A stretch of DNA of 64,000 nt from Lepiota brunneoincarnata (GCA_023014365.1 JAEBUN010000004.1:434001-498000); one strand, 5' to 3'; positions 33,226 to 49,589 are shown, counted from the stretch's first letter. A program made the numbers and translations. Notes: generated from the sequence alone by a model not told the origin.

Positions 33226-36200
33226 CTGATATGATATGATCGTGAGTTTGACACCTCAGATAATTCGTTTCAAGACCCACAGTAAGAAGTGCCAACCAAC
33301 ATCGTCGCGAGGTTCTGTAGCTGATCTTCATCGAAAAGGAGCTGGTCTTTGTGCCAAGTGTCCTTGATTAGATACACTCATCAGCGACAGCGCTCGGCAT
33401 GCCTCCTTGTACAGTACATTACCTGGTGGGTCTGCCACACGATCAGCCAACTTGCAATGAGTAAAGAAAGTAGAGCATGCCTTCTTAAATTCAGATGCAC
33501 ATTTTCTGATCGTTGTTGAGATTGGCGGGGGATCTGTGGCGTGAGATGCCAAGACTGGAAGGGAGTCACAGACATCGTTCAAGTCAGCGGAAGGAACGAG
33601 TGGATTTCAACCGACTTTCTGGTGTTTTTCATTTACCTTCTGTTAATGGTGGCATCCACGACTCGACGGAGTACGGTACGCTTTCAATCAGTGCACACAA
33701 GCCTAGTATCGCGGAATGCAGAGTACGAAGTGCTTCTGTGTAACCAGCATCACGTCTCGGCGGAAGTGTAGACTTTCTGGCAAGCGAAATGAAATGGTTC
33801 TGTGGTCCCTTCTCAGTACCCGTCATGTGTACGGCCGAATTGAACACTATACCTTTAATGGAACGATACTTTGTCGTTGAGAGCAGCGGACGACTCCAGC
33901 CAATGTTTTAGAAGCCATCTCTCTGACTTCGACGTTCTCATCGGCAAGGCAGTCCATGAGGACCTCCATCATGCTGGAAACACCATCTTGCGAGATATAA
34001 AGAAGGTTCCTATAGAAGAACACCACTAAAGCTGGTAAAGCCTGTAGCCGAGTGCGCCACGACTATAATTCAAAGGCCCCGTGAGATCTCGCATCATGGG
34101 GATTCTAGCTTTTATGCTTACCGCGGTCGACTTGATGGCCGAGACAAAGTTGGACAAAATCGCTTCGACATACTCTATCGGTGGTGATACTGCAGAAAGG
34201 ATATACAAGACAGCTGTGCTGTATGTATGTAGATCCGAGCTGTCGTTGAGCTCTGACATGCGGAGAATTTCAGGGCTGGACACATTTCAGCTTTCCACCC
34301 TGCGTTCGAACTTGAATAACTTACAGCATGGGCACTGCATATGGGAAAATAATCGAGACTTGGGGACTATGGGCCGAAATCCAAAGCCACTCCAACACTA
34401 TCCTGGAGTCAGATTTTGAAAAGAACTCAACATTGAGGCTTACATGTTAATCCGACTTTGTCATACTGGGAATCCGCGCAAATTGAGCGTATGATGAAGA
34501 GCGGCAGGAATGACATATTTACCTCCGATTGGCTGACCCGTGGCGGAGGAAGGCGCTCTTTCCTCCATTTAGGCATTTCTGTTAGAATTTCTTCTATGCG
34601 ACCCATGTATCGCGTCCTGCTGCTCATGGGGTCAGAAATTTCAAGTCACGTAAACGGGTTCCAACTCACCGTACCGATAAGGGATCTTTTCCCTTTCTGC
34701 ATGCCTCCAGGAACGCATGGACAGAGGGGTGCCATGGTCGCCATTGGTTTTGAGTAATTGTGCGGAGCATATGACAGAACATATTTCGGAATCTTCCCAA
34801 AATGAAATCAGGTTAGACGACTTGGTGAAAGAAATGATGCAGGTTTACCTCCGCATAACCAGTATTAGCGTTGTTGAAGATAATTCCGACGTATTTGTCA
34901 GAAATAGAGTTGAAGAATACACCCGTACTTGACGCCAAAATATTCACAAGCGAAATAGATTTTTTCACTGTTAAGTGAGCCAGTTCGTGAAAACTGATGC
35001 TTAGATCGGTTCGGGAAATACGAACTCTCGAAAGCAGAATCCCCGGTGAATTCAAGAGGCAGTGACAGTATCCAGTCAGTAAGAGGCTGGTGCCGGCGGG
35101 GATCATGGCCATCCAGAACCCACTGTAACGAAGAAAGTGTATTACGAAGTCTGAAATCCGCGGAGGTAGGTGGCAACTCACCAAGAATAAGCTCTCCCAG
35201 AATGTCATAGTTTCTGGTTTAATATTGCTGAGTATGTTATTTAGTCGATCTGTCGTCCACGCCCAAAGTCTCGTCTTCTTGACCGGTGGCCAATGCTTGG
35301 AACCTGTTTAAAGTTAGACTTCCAGCCATAAACTGTCCTTGGCTAATGCTTACCGCGCACGAGTCCGGCCCATACTTCGGCCCCAGCGCGCTGTTTGTAC
35401 TTGTCAAGATCGAATAGTAGTGGTTCAATAGTTTGAAGTATGTCATCAACATCATACCGAACGAGCATTTTCACTGTGTCGCGATGGAGTGTTATGTAAG
35501 ATGCAGCTCTGGAGTGGATATTGATACTGACCTGCACTCTTGACTAAGCATACGTTCTCTGCCCGAACATCAAGATGTCCAGAACCCTTTCCGGTTTCTT
35601 GACTCCATAGAGAGATAAGCTTTCTCAGGTTTTCAGGTCGAAGCAACGTGGATTCAAGAACTTCAAGTGCTGGCTGCGACTGCTCGTCCCAGACGAAGGG
35701 AGAATAATCTCCCGTCACAGGTTTGTAGCCCTTGATCGTCTTGGCCCAGGTCAGGAATCCCGTCGGTATCTTATCAAAGTAATGACATCCACTGTCATGA
35801 GATTGTCAGACTTTTGCTAAGCGGAGATGAACGAGACGCACATTTTTGGAACACCCCCAGAAAGCTGCAGTTTCTCAAAAAACGTTTCGGGGTTCCCGAT
35901 CTCAACCTCTTCCGCGATAGGACTGCGCCACTCTTCGAACCATAGTTCTTCACTTGTCCTCGAGTATGTCCTGATTTTGATATGGTAAAAAAGCTTCCGC
36001 AACGCCCTTTACCAGAGTTAGTTAGTGGAAATTAAAACATACTATCAAGCGTACGCTTGTGCTGTGGCACGTATAGTCAGTTGGGGACTTGTGCATTGGT
36101 CCACAAAAAACTGGGCCACCTGAGGGGAGACCGGAACATCTCTCCGAAGCAAACCCGATAGGAAGTTGAGAGACATTTGAATGTAACGCCACTGAAGGAG

Positions 36201-39200
36201 GTTTTATTTCCGACCCGAAAATGAATTTGTAAGAGTCCTACATGGGTTGTCGGCTTCACTGCCGTCTCCAGGATTGCTGCAACCTATTCCATGTATAATT
36301 TGATAAAGATACCGGGCAGCCGAAAGGAAGAAGTGAGTCGTACCGTATCGTAGTGGACCCTGTTTCTTCGCAAGAAGCGAGCGTTACTCTTACGCATAGC
36401 TTCGTCTAGTAGTTTGGGATCGATGAACCTGTCGGAAAAATCGCTCTCAAGGTCGCGAAGAGCGTCGTCCAATCGAGGTGTTTCCATAGTGTATGCCTCG
36501 GTATGAATGGCGTCCTCGTTTAGGAGAGGTAGGCAGTCATTAGCCAGACTTGAGACGAGCTTCTGGATTGAGGGCTAATGAAGAGCAGAATGAGCGGAGT
36601 GAAGAGTTCCATTAAGCATCATCCCACCTTCTCCTCATCCTGGCAGCCGAGCAAGGAAAGTAGGTATCGGGAGTGGAAACCCTGATCTGGTAGTTCTGTT
36701 CAGTGTGTTATCCCCCATGGAAAAGAGAAATATATCGTGCCCGTTAACGCATATGCAGCTGTTTCAATGGGAAGGTCAGCGCTACGTCCGGTGTGAGGTC
36801 GTACAACGCACCGATGCCCTTGTTCCACAGGATGTATAGAGCACCTTTCATCCGATCTGGGACATTCCCTTTGCCCAATGCATCGTACAAAGTAGGTAGG
36901 ACAAAACGTGTCGATCGGACGTAGCACTGTTAGTATGCCATCAGCCCCTTTGCTGTCACATTAGCTCCAACAAGTGCACGTACCCCCGACACGTTGTGGA
37001 AGACGCTCTGTGCTTGCCTAGCAATCACATTGCACGTTGAACAACCGTCTCTACACCATTTACAAATGGCTCACCGTCGTATCCTCGTGTAAGGTGACAG
37101 CGAAAGTTCCGCCAACTCGGCCAGCAACCTATCATCAAGTTCCGATCGACGGCGGTACAAGGAGTGCATGTATACCCGTCCACTATGGTACGCACGTGCA
37201 CGTTTCACGAAAACAAGCCTAGAGAGTTCTTTCTGCCGTAACCATGCACGGCCCCCACTGGGAATACTTTGAGTTTCAGATACCTTTCATTTACGGTAAA
37301 CTGCATAAACTTACTCTCGAGCATGAGCATAATTCTTCTGGATTGAATCGAAATCAGATCTGCTCAGACCATATCCAAGGAGGTAGGTGTCCATCGCCCG
37401 CGTTACACTGATGATAGCATCGATATGATCTTCACCCCCAGTATTCTTCCGTAATGCGGATGCGGCTCTTTGACTAACTTCACCAAATTTTTGGCGGGTT
37501 CTTCGAAACTCTTGATAACGGGCATCCCTTGGATCAGTTATCGTGAAGCCGGCCTGGACGTCAAGATAGCTGATCACCAGTTCAGGTACCTCTATCTCCA
37601 GGTTCAAACATGGGTTGGCGCTTTCTTGGTACTGTTCCTTGTAGATAGTGGGCAAACCTCCCCAAGTGGCTCGCACGGCATGAAGATACCTAGTTATTGT
37701 AAGACAGAGGGGACAAAGGCAATAAATCTAAAACTCACCGGCAGAAGTCGTTCCTCGCCACACTATCCCATGACGACGTGGTTTGGAGCAGGCTCTCCAC
37801 CCTATTCAAAGCAGGGATAGTGATTTTGTCGAGGATTTCCAGGACGCATGCGATCTCTGCATCAGATGGAACTGGAAAGAAAGGTTTTGGTCAAAATACA
37901 ATAAATATAATTATTTTGAAAACAAGCAAACCATGCCAGTCAATTGCCACATCCTTGGCCTCATACAGCTTTCCCCAGTATAAGTCGTGATTTGCTTGGA
38001 AGTCTAACCAATAAGTATATCTTTCAATGGCCACCGGAACGCGGGGGGCACTAGACTAACTCACCCGAATCTTCCCATTCGGTCTTATTAACAAAGCGGC
38101 CATTCAGAGGATAAACTCCAGCCAACGTATGCAGAGTTCGAGTTATAAGACGTCCAGTCCCGGTATACCCTCGTTCGCTCTTGGTCTTTTGTACGAGTAA
38201 TGCGAGCACATCTATGATGTCGGCTTTGTGTTCTAGGAGCTGCCAATCTGTCAGGACACCTAGGAAGCACTGATCAAGCAAGATCCACGCTTACTGCAGC
38301 GCCACCATATCCAAAACAACCACGAAGGATCGCCATATCTGCACCCCAAAGTGTCAACACGAGGGGGGGGGGGAAATCCAGAGTGCGACTCACTCCAATG
38401 CAAGGTCGTGTCGGAAGGTACGGCTATGTGGGTAGACGTCGTTCGTACACTGGACGCTCCGTGTCGTAGCTCTTCTTCTATCTGGGCCTTGCAAAACGGC
38501 AGGAATCGAGCGATGGTTTTCTCGGGTTTGACCCTCGCCAGACAAGCCACTAGCTGGCCGAACGCACGGACGGCATTTGACTTTGCGTTCGTGGTTGCAT
38601 AGTCATAGACTAGGTTGAGAACGAGGTCAAACAGCTGATCTGATAAATGAAGACAGACAACATCCATCATGCTCTTGATAGATTTGAGGACATTCTCCTC
38701 GAGCTTTCCGCCGGTCGTGCCCTTTCTTCCCCCCTTCCTCCGGCAAATTCTCGTACAACGCAAGAACACGCCGGAAAAGCGATGTCACCCAATCGGCGAA
38801 AGCAGCTGTGCTATCACGGGCAAGAGACCGTTCCTCCTGTCTGTTCAGCCCCCGCGTTGTTCCTATTTCTGTCCCTTCGGGTAATTGTTCGTCATCATCA
38901 TCTACATCCATAACTTCTTCAGGCGGAACATCACCAGACAATGCGACTCCTGTTTGATGGATCGAAAGGTCTCCTATCTTGATGTTCTGTGCCACTCCAA
39001 TGATGAACATAGTCGCACAAACAGTTTTTACAGGGTCATTCTTGATGGAGTTTGTGAGTTGTGATTCATCTTTGAATCGATTTGGCACTATCCTTACCAG
39101 ATCAATTCCAGGAAGACATAGTTCAAGTAATGGAACAATGTGCTTCTGTCCTCCTAGCCACAAACTCTCTGTAGTCAGAGGGTTGACTATGACAGAGAGC

Positions 39201-41146
39201 ATCCCGAGTACCGCTGTTGTTCTATGAGTCTCGTTGACAACTTCTAGCCCGTTGTATGCCCTCTCTAGCAATTCGGGCATCATAAGACCTGGTTCCAAGG
39301 TAACAAGTTGGCGAAGAGAACCCTGAGAAAAGCTCATTGAAAGAGGGTCCTTGGAGAACATAGCGAGTAAACAAGGGGTGCGAAGGATTTGGACGAAAGC
39401 TCGGCGGATCTCTGATGTAAGTCGACGTTCCTGCGATATGATAGTTAGGTTATATCCGCACAGCAGCATAAACATGACTCGCGATAGGTGTTTTGCAACT
39501 GTCCAATTCCTCTTCTTTGATCCGCCTGACGAACTCCGATGCAAGATGGTGGAGGAACGTCGTAAGCTGTGTTCAGTAGCTCCAGCATCAAGGAACGTGT
39601 CATTAGCATGCCAGACTCACAAGCGTTGTCCATGGTCCAGAGTTAGATGGATGAAAGAAGGATTCTGTGCTGGTGATCAGTCTGTCGAGGGTATCTAAGG
39701 CCTTCGATCCGGCAACATAGCCCACTTGCTTGGGAAGCCTTCCATCCCGGGATCGGATCGGGGTTGGAACGCGCATTTCTCCGTCCACTGACATAGAGTA
39801 AACGAATATTCTGGCCAATGAACCTGAGCGTGCGTGAGCAACATCCAAAAGGTCCAAACCGCCACTGACCAATCTTGTTCGGCGGTTTGACCTTTGAAGG
39901 AGGCTTGTCTAGTGAGCCATCGGCGTGAGATGCTGTCGAAGGGGAATTCTGAAGGGTGTTAGTATCTTGTTGGAGTAAAAATATCCAGCGTTCTGGTTAT
40001 GTACCTTCATTGAGCCAACAGGAACACCTTCCCGTTGTTTCCAATTCAGTATCTCAGCTTGGATAGTGAAAATTCGGGACCGCACCCATCATATTTAAGC
40101 CCTTGCTAGTCAACAAATTCCATTCATCATTTGTCCAAATGCCAACGTCTTTCCAGCGTGCGGCACCTTCATCACCGAATTGGCCTGCTGGACCCGAAAT
40201 ATGTTCTTGGGAGAGCTCCCCTGCAAGCTCTATGAATTTCTCATCCAGGGTGGCAGAGTTGAAAGCTTCCCAAAGCCTGAATATAGCTGGTAGGTAAAGG
40301 TCGGCGTGGGTCTGGGGAAGGAAGGAGACCAGTACGGTCGCTACGGTTAGAGCCGTCTGATACGAGATTAAGCCGCTGGAAGGTTCAAAGAATGCTAATT
40401 TCTTACATCAAAGGTGAGAAAGGGCAAAAGGGTTTCCAGCATATGCGGGATCTCTTGGGCTGGGAAGAAAGGTTTGCATCGAGCTGCGATATCCAGATAG
40501 TAACTGGCCAGATGTTTTCTGCACAACCCGTGGATAATTGAATGATAAGAGAGCCGCTCAAACGACTCACCCAGACTCGGACCAGAGATCTCTCTGCAGC
40601 GCATGCCACAACGGTTTCCAGGGTAGTTCAAGATCAGATGACTCAAGCTTACGCTTCCGCCCGGGTTTGGTGTTGCATAAACGGGAGATCATTTCGGACC
40701 AGTTTCGAAGAGTACGTGAATCGATACCAGGCAAAAGACACAGTTCGTAGTAGAATCGGACAAGCTTTGCGCGGGTCGACCTCAGCATAGGGTAGCGCAT
40801 GAGCAGCCAACTGTAACGAAGATCAGAGAGGGCGGCGTCCACATTAGACCGGAACACACCATTGCAGAAGACCGTCCCAGGACGCAACCAACTGCCAGTT
40901 CTTGGCCTTGGCGGCGACGTAGAGCCTGCCAACGATCCATTCCAGCTTCTGTTGCATTTCATCGAACGATTCGCATCGATAGGGGACGGAGTCGAAATAT
41001 GTTTGCAAAGACTCGCGCTTCTCCTCAAGCCGGAGTTGTTCGTCCTCGGTCTGAGTGGACTCGAGGATAGAGATTTCGTCGTCTTCCATAACCTGATCAA
41101 GGGTATCAGAAGAACCAGAGGGTGGAATTTGAGATATGGCCTGCAT
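33218..41146 (-). CDS. BLM10: Proteasome activator Blm10/PA200
   Basis: Large HEAT-repeat cap of the 20S proteasome. The gene spans 7.9 kb with roughly two dozen exons. First exons: 40860..41146, 40571..40810, 40407..40518. Family hallmarks: AMFSKDPLSMSFSQGSLRQL and ELLERAYNGLEVVNETHRT (39230-39400), WLGGQKHIVPLLELCLPGID (39090-39170), VPDRMKGALYILWNKGIGAL (36790-36860) and KPETMTFWESLFL near 35210. A GC-AG intron fits at 39431..39482 (donor ATC-GCGAGT). Near the 3' end, an intron at 33226..33280 splits a Tyr codon so that the last residues read S-Y-Y-A, the HbYX-type tail that opens the 20S gate. A run of six G (minus strand, plus 38728-38733) adds one base and breaks frame between ENLPEEG and RKGTTGGKLEE. 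Start at 41146 (MQAISQIPPSGSSDTLD). Confidence 0.93.
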
Positions 41147-41337
41147 CACGATGTGAAGAGAATTTGACACACAGTGAGCCACTGATATATCGAATCCCAA
41201 TGACGCGTTCAACAAGATGAGTCAGGACTAAAAGGAATACGCGTCCATCCAGGAGAACGCGCGTATCTAGCCACGTGCCTCAATATCCGTCTCTCTATCG
41301 GCCTCCTGTCGGCCCGATTCCCTTGCAAAGTTGCACA
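41147..41337. promoter_or_regulatory. Divergent promoter between BLM10 and AIM18
   Basis: About 190 bp between opposed start codons; no specific site is claimed. Confidence 0.55.
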
Positions 41338-42380
41338 ATGTCTCTCGCAAGGCTGGTCACCACCGCTTGTCGTCGTCTCGGCCATGCTGCCCTGCCGAGT
41401 GCATATTCAATTCGTTCAACTTCCGTTGTGCGACGACCCCAAAAATCCTTATTCTTGGGCAGTACTGTCGTCGCACTTGCAGCCTTTTTGGCGTTCCCTC
41501 CACCGGTCATTTACTCCGATGCTAGTGTGGAGCAGACCACTGAAAGGGAAGATAGTGTTGGTGCGTAATTTTTCTTTCACGCAAGATTTTAGTGTCACCC
41601 CTCCTCAGTGGACCCCGCGACTTCCATTGCCTTCCCTAAAACAATCCGTGTCCCGGCCAAGTTTCCTATACCACCCCTGACACTCATTGGTGTCGGCGTC
41701 AGAACTGTTTCGTTCATTGGCATCAAGGTCTACTCAGTCGCCCTGTATGCTGACCTCGCGAATCCCGCTCTCCACGTGCGTCCACTTGGTTTCATGTTCG
41801 CTTCGTTGGTAACACATCATCATAGGTCCCTCGAGATCTCACGCCAGAGCAGAAGATTGACCACATCGTAAAGAATACAGCCTGTGTCATTCGTATTGGT
41901 GGGTCCAAGTATAGAGCAGAGGGTGTTCCCGTTCTCAACAATCAGTTTCATTCGCAGTCCCAACGCGGTCGACTGGCTACACTCACTTGCGGGACGCTTT
42001 TACGCGTGCACTGAATGCACGACTGCTCAAAGCTAGGCAGAGTGGTGAATTAAATGAAGAGCAAGCCGTCCAGGAAGGTTCCCCGATCAGGAAACTCTCG
42101 AGTTTGTTCCCCAACTCGCCCTTCACCAAGAACACCCCTCTCGATATTTTCCTCTCAGCTCCACAGCCAGGGCGACCGCGCGCACTGGTCTTCCGCGACC
42201 TGGGAAGCGTTGAGAGTGACTGGGTGGCGACAAACTTTGTTCTCAACTACTTTGGTCCAGAATGTCCCAGTCCACCGGTAGGTCAAATCCCTGATTGATC
42301 GCTATATGATGCTGACAGACTGGTAACTGTTCTAGCTGAAAGGATCTGCCTTCAAAAACATTGCAGACTTCGGAAAATAA
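41338..42380 (+). CDS. AIM18: Mitochondrial chalcone-isomerase-fold protein AIM18-like
   Basis: Non-catalytic fungal relative of chalcone isomerase, found in mitochondria. Exons 41338..41560, 41609..41775, 41826..41898, 41958..42277, 42336..42380 give 275 residues. The N-terminus (MSLARLVTTACRRLGHAALP) is a presequence-like Arg/Ala stretch, followed by a hydrophobic segment STVVALAAFLAFPPPVIYS that could be a membrane anchor. The fold core reads LIGVGVRTVSFIGIKVYSVA, then HLRDAFTRALNARL, then LVFRDLGSVESDWVATNFVL and KGSAFKNIADFGK. All junctions are GT-AG. It sits head-to-head with BLM10. Confidence 0.88.
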
Positions 42381-42741
42381 CGCTGCCCATAGCCGCCCGT
42401 CCGTCTCCATAGAAGCTTAAAGTCCATTCTATATTTAACCGCCAGGCGTCCCTGTGTAGGCAATAGAGCGGCGGTCGTTTTTCCTTACTTATTTCACTTC
42501 GTCAGGACTGCAAATAATTTCTTATCTCCCAGCTGATCCACTTCCCACCGAACGTCATTCGGTATAGGTTCCTATCTCAAACGCTATTCTTGGATGGATA
42601 TAAGGCCTTTTATGATCTCGCTGCCGCTGCCGCTTGGTGCGATCTGATGGGCTTCTGAACCAAACTAACATATAGCAACCATATGAGTACGACCTGAGAT
42701 CATCACCTTCATTTGCCCATTCCCAATTGCAAGCCCCTATA
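42381..42741. other. Intergenic, 3' flank of AIM18 and promoter of the PhyH gene
   Basis: No open frame with motifs on either strand. Confidence 0.55.
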
Positions 42742-43945
42742 ATGACTAGGCAATACGAATATTTGGGTCGTATGTCACTGATTGGGTTTCTCTCGCCTGA
42801 TATCCTAACAACACATACGCAGCTGACCAAGTTGACCACTTCCTTGAACATGGCTACATTGTTATCAAAAATGCCTTCACCCGAGAACAGTCCGCAGAAT
42901 TCACCTCCAGCTTATGGATACGCCTTGGTCTGGACCCCGATGATAAATCTACTTGGACAAAAGAAAGGATCCATTTGCCATCCCTCAAGCGGGTGCCTGT
43001 AGCCACCTTTGCCCCAAAGGTACGATCTAGTTTCTCTCATCAATCCACTGGCAGTGCGGGCTTACCACCCAATGCGATTTCTCGGTTTATAAATCTTCAA
43101 GGCATGGGCTGCTATAAAGGATCTGCTTGGGGGTGAAGATCGCATAGATGTGAACTCAGCAACGTGGGGTGACTCTTTCATCATCAATTTTGGAACGGAC
43201 GAACTTGAGCAACAAAGTGAACCATTGGCGCCCAAAGACTTGGATAATTGGCATGTTGACGGGGACTTCTTTGTAAGTTTGGTTCGCACCTCGAGAAATC
43301 TCCCTAAATTTTGATCATGGGTTGCCACACACCTGTTTGGTGCCGCAGGTGCATTACCTGGACTCTCCTGAACAAGCACTTTTGGTCGTACCCATATATT
43401 CCGATATTCTTCCCCGAGGTGGAGGGACGATGATCTCACCTGATGGATTGGACCTGATCGCGAAATATCTGGCAGCTCATCCTGAAGGCGTTCTGCCCGG
43501 GGGGCTTTCATTCATTCCCTCCACCTCTCCATACCAGAACCCCAAATTTGAGGACCCAGGAACACTGTTACATCTTGAAGCTATCCAACATTGTTCGAAG
43601 TTTGTTGAACTAGCAGGAGAGGTCGGCGATGTGGTGTTGATGCACCCTCTCATGATGCATTCTGCCTCGAAAAATCACCTCCGCATTCCAAGGGTCATCA
43701 CCAACCCGCCCGTTGCTCTGAAACAACCATTCGTATTCTCGAGGGAGAACGAGGATGAGTATAGCCTTGTTGAGAGAAAAACTCTGAGAGCGCTCGGGGT
43801 AGGTCGCCTCGACTTCAAGATAACCACCGAGAGGAGACGGATTGTTCCTGCAAGAGTCGTGGCGCAAAAGGAAATGGAGAAAGAAGAAAGGAAACGTTTG
43901 GCTGAGTTGGAGTCGAAAAGTCAGCCTGTCTTCATGAATAATTGA
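42742..43945 (+). CDS. Phytanoyl-CoA dioxygenase (PhyH)-family protein
   Basis: Fe(II)/2-oxoglutarate-dependent dioxygenase fold. Exons 42742..42766, 42823..43019, 43102..43272, 43349..43945 give 329 residues. The N-terminus DQVDHFLEHGYIVIKNAF is the usual PhyH opening. The iron-binding H-x-D is NWHVDGDFF, and the distal His is in VVLMHPLMMHSASKN, followed by RVITNPPVAL with the Arg that holds 2-oxoglutarate. The C-terminal 50 residues are charged and coiled-coil-like (EMEKEERKRLAELES). The 25-nt first exon is short but needed for frame and start. Substrate unknown; a small-molecule hydroxylase is likely. Confidence 0.88.
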
Positions 43946-44071
43946 ATACAACCCCTGCCCATGTTTCCCCCACATTCGTTCCGGATTGAAAAAGTCCAGA
44001 GCGTTGTTTGCGCTTGTATACTTTATTACCTGAAATGGCAGGCATGCCGATCCACAGTTCACCCCACCCCC

Positions 44072-45425
44072 ATGAGCGTATCGTGTAGCTTGCTTCGGTC
44101 GCCCCTGCGATGCTCGGCCTGTGTTCCTCGCGCTAGCACCCCACGCAATCTCTTAAAATATCAAAATCGCAGATACAGCACACATAAAGACAGCGTCAAT
44201 TTAAACACTAGTCCACCCCATCTCTCGCAGACTCTGGGCACACAACAAAGCCGGACATCCGCAAGACATGATACCGTCGGACCGTTCCAGCTGGGAATAT
44301 CGCAGCAAGCACTACGTAGTGGCGAAAAAGTAAAAAAATGGTCGGAATTAAGCACGGGAGGCAAAGGCGAGTCAACTCCATATTGAGATGTCGTGGGCTT
44401 TGCTCACCTCTTCCCCCTCTCTTGTTCATAGTCATTCGAACGGCCGCGCAAACGAAGAACCTGACCGTCATCCTCATTGGCGCAGGACTCGCGACTCTGC
44501 TAATATATACCATAACTTCTGAAATGTACTCGAGCAATTCGCCGACGAATCTTTTCAAGGATGCTTGTGAGCGCATTCAGCAAAACCCACGGGTATGCTA
44601 TCCTACATCTGACATGGAGAGCCCGAAATAACTCTTCTTGATTTTGCGTCCAGGTCAACAAGTATTTGAACGGCCCTCTCACCTTCCACCATAACCCACC
44701 ATCACTTGTTCGGCCCCGACATCGGAATCGTCATGTTACATCCCAGGTGTTTGTTGATCCATATGGCCAAGAGCATATGATCATGACATTCTATATTCAA
44801 GGCCGACCTGAAGGCGCGACACCCCTGCCGTCAGATATAGGGCATTTTGAGGCCATATCTCGGTGGGTACAAGACAAGACGGCACATATACCAGAGCTAT
44901 CATTAGACGAAGCCATTGTGTGGTCCAAAGAACGAGCAGAAAGCTTCTGGGAACGGACAAAAAAGACCTTCAAGTATCTGAGTGGAGCACCTGTTGTTCC
45001 ACCACCTCTGCCTAATGTAGCAGAGCACGAGAAACGAGTAGAAAAATATGACGAGAGAAAAAGCTGGAGTTTCACTGGGATGTTTTCCTCACTGAAGGGT
45101 TCACGAGAATCGGTCGATCAAATCTCAAAAGCTGACCATCGAACCTTCATGGAGGGTGAAGTCCATGCGGATCTTGTTCGAGTGAGTACCCATTTTTCGT
45201 ATGTCATTGGCTGTGCATTGACAGCATTACAGAACAGTGAAGGGTATTTCGTCTTCCGGTATCTGCTTGTTGACATCCCGAGTGAGTTTCTACGCACTGT
45301 CCACCAGCTCGTTATCGAAACAAGGCTTTGCAGGTACAAGGGATGCGAACCCTATCCGCATTTTTGTGGAACGTGCGCCCGGAATTCGGGACAACGAGCC
45401 CGTAATGCGCTGGGTTGCGCACTAA
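44072..45425 (+). CDS. TIM21: Mitochondrial import inner membrane translocase subunit Tim21
   Basis: Connects the TOM and TIM23 complexes and respiratory assembly. Exons 44072..44366, 44432..44592, 44654..45181, 45233..45281, 45334..45425 give 374 residues. A presequence (MSVSCSLLRSPLRCSA) precedes one membrane span, NLTVILIGAGLATLLIYTI. The Tim21 core begins NGPLTFHHNPPSLVRPRHRN and RHVTSQVFVDPYGQEHMIMT. The C-terminus ends RDNEPVMRWVAH. The protein is longer than yeast Tim21 because of an insert around EHEKRVEKYDERKSW. The first intron has donor AAAG-GCGAGT, so it is GC-AG; no GT donor gives the right phase. Confidence 0.92.
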
Positions 45426-45523
45426 TCTCACATACCGCACCAATGGACATCTTATTAGTAAATGCATGCATCTTGAAAAGTAGTCGTTGATGAAGGTACA
45501 GGAACGAAGTAACAGGATCTTGA

Positions 45524-46100
45524 TTAATCCCCGAAAAGTTTTTGTACGCGCTTGAGGATTGAATCTTTCGACGGGTCTACGACATTGTTAAGTATATGAG
45601 GTTCTGGTTGGGCACATGACGTGGGTAGGTACCGTATGGATGATCCTTTGACGGTATTTCTAGTAGGGCAGGGAATGCTTGGCTATACCTGTCGATCGTT
45701 GGGCGGATCTTCTCGGCAACCTAAGAGGCGGTGTGAATCTTCAACCGGGAGGGAGGCTAGATAAAACACGCACGTGCTGGTTGATCAAGAGGATGGCAAT
45801 GTCCTTTCGTTCTGTGAAATCCTGGAACGCAGATTCGATCGTGGCGGCAGGTGTTTCTGGTATAACTTCTCAGAATCACTCCAAGCACAAGGAAATAAGT
45901 AGCGTACTAGCGTCCACGACCAGGAAGTTCTTCCTCTGCTCCTCATTTACATGACCGACCCCAGCCAATAGTAGCCCTGTTATCGAATCCTACGCCCAAT
46001 CATCAGTACAGAAAGTATATACAAGAATTAGGAAGCAACTAACCTCGTCTCCGATGACTGCTATAAGGTTCCGGTCCTTGTAAGAAGTGGCAGCGGCCAT
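45524..46100 (-). CDS. VMA7: V-type proton ATPase subunit F
   Basis: Central-stalk subunit of the V1 sector, linking ATP hydrolysis to rotation. Exons on the minus strand: 46044..46100, 45908..45989, 45774..45856, 45633..45720, 45524..45576, giving 120 residues, the normal size. Motifs: [20 protein letters not shown], then [31 protein letters not shown] and [20 protein letters not shown]. All introns are GT-AG. Divergent from the ECD gene across about 155 bp. Confidence 0.93.
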
Positions 46101-46256
46101 CCTGGAACGCAGGCGTTGGCTAGAAATGGCAAGGTGATATCAAATGTGTGGCCATGTTTGGCTTCCCCTCGATTCTATGTAATTACTTCATTTTGACTGT
46201 GTTGGCCAGCCAACCAACTCAAATCTACCTGTACGTACCCGACTATCTGAGGCATT
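46101..46256. promoter_or_regulatory. Divergent promoter between VMA7 and ECD
   Basis: 156 bp between opposed start codons. No specific site is claimed. Confidence 0.55.
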
Positions 46257-49301
<3,045 letters not shown>

Positions 49302-49406
49302 TCTGTGTTTAACATGAACCTGTTGCAACGGCATTTTGGTCGAATACTTTGAGCTTGTGGATGGGTCCACACAGGGAAGATGTGGCTGGATTCAAGGTCA
49401 GGTACC

Positions 49407-49434
49407 AGATTAGGCCAACCAGATTAGGCCAACC
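49407..49434. repeat. Short tandem duplication, 14-bp unit, two copies
   Basis: AGATTAGGCCAACC is repeated head-to-tail between the ECD and AP-3 sigma genes. Confidence 0.85.
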
Positions 49435-49589
49435 CAATCAATGACATAACCCAGGATTGTTAATGATTGGGCTGCCTCTCTTACTTCTTCCAACCAGTCG
49501 AGTTCACATAACATCATATAAATAATAGAATTCGACTCTCAGGGCTTGCTATTCCTCTTACCGACTGACTGGCTCGTTGCAAGTGAAGC

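Noticed and set aside
39431..39482. A frameshift in BLM10 after the C-K-T-P-I segment
   Set aside because: A GC-AG intron with donor ATC-GCGAGT removes the apparent shift and gives the expected next residues.
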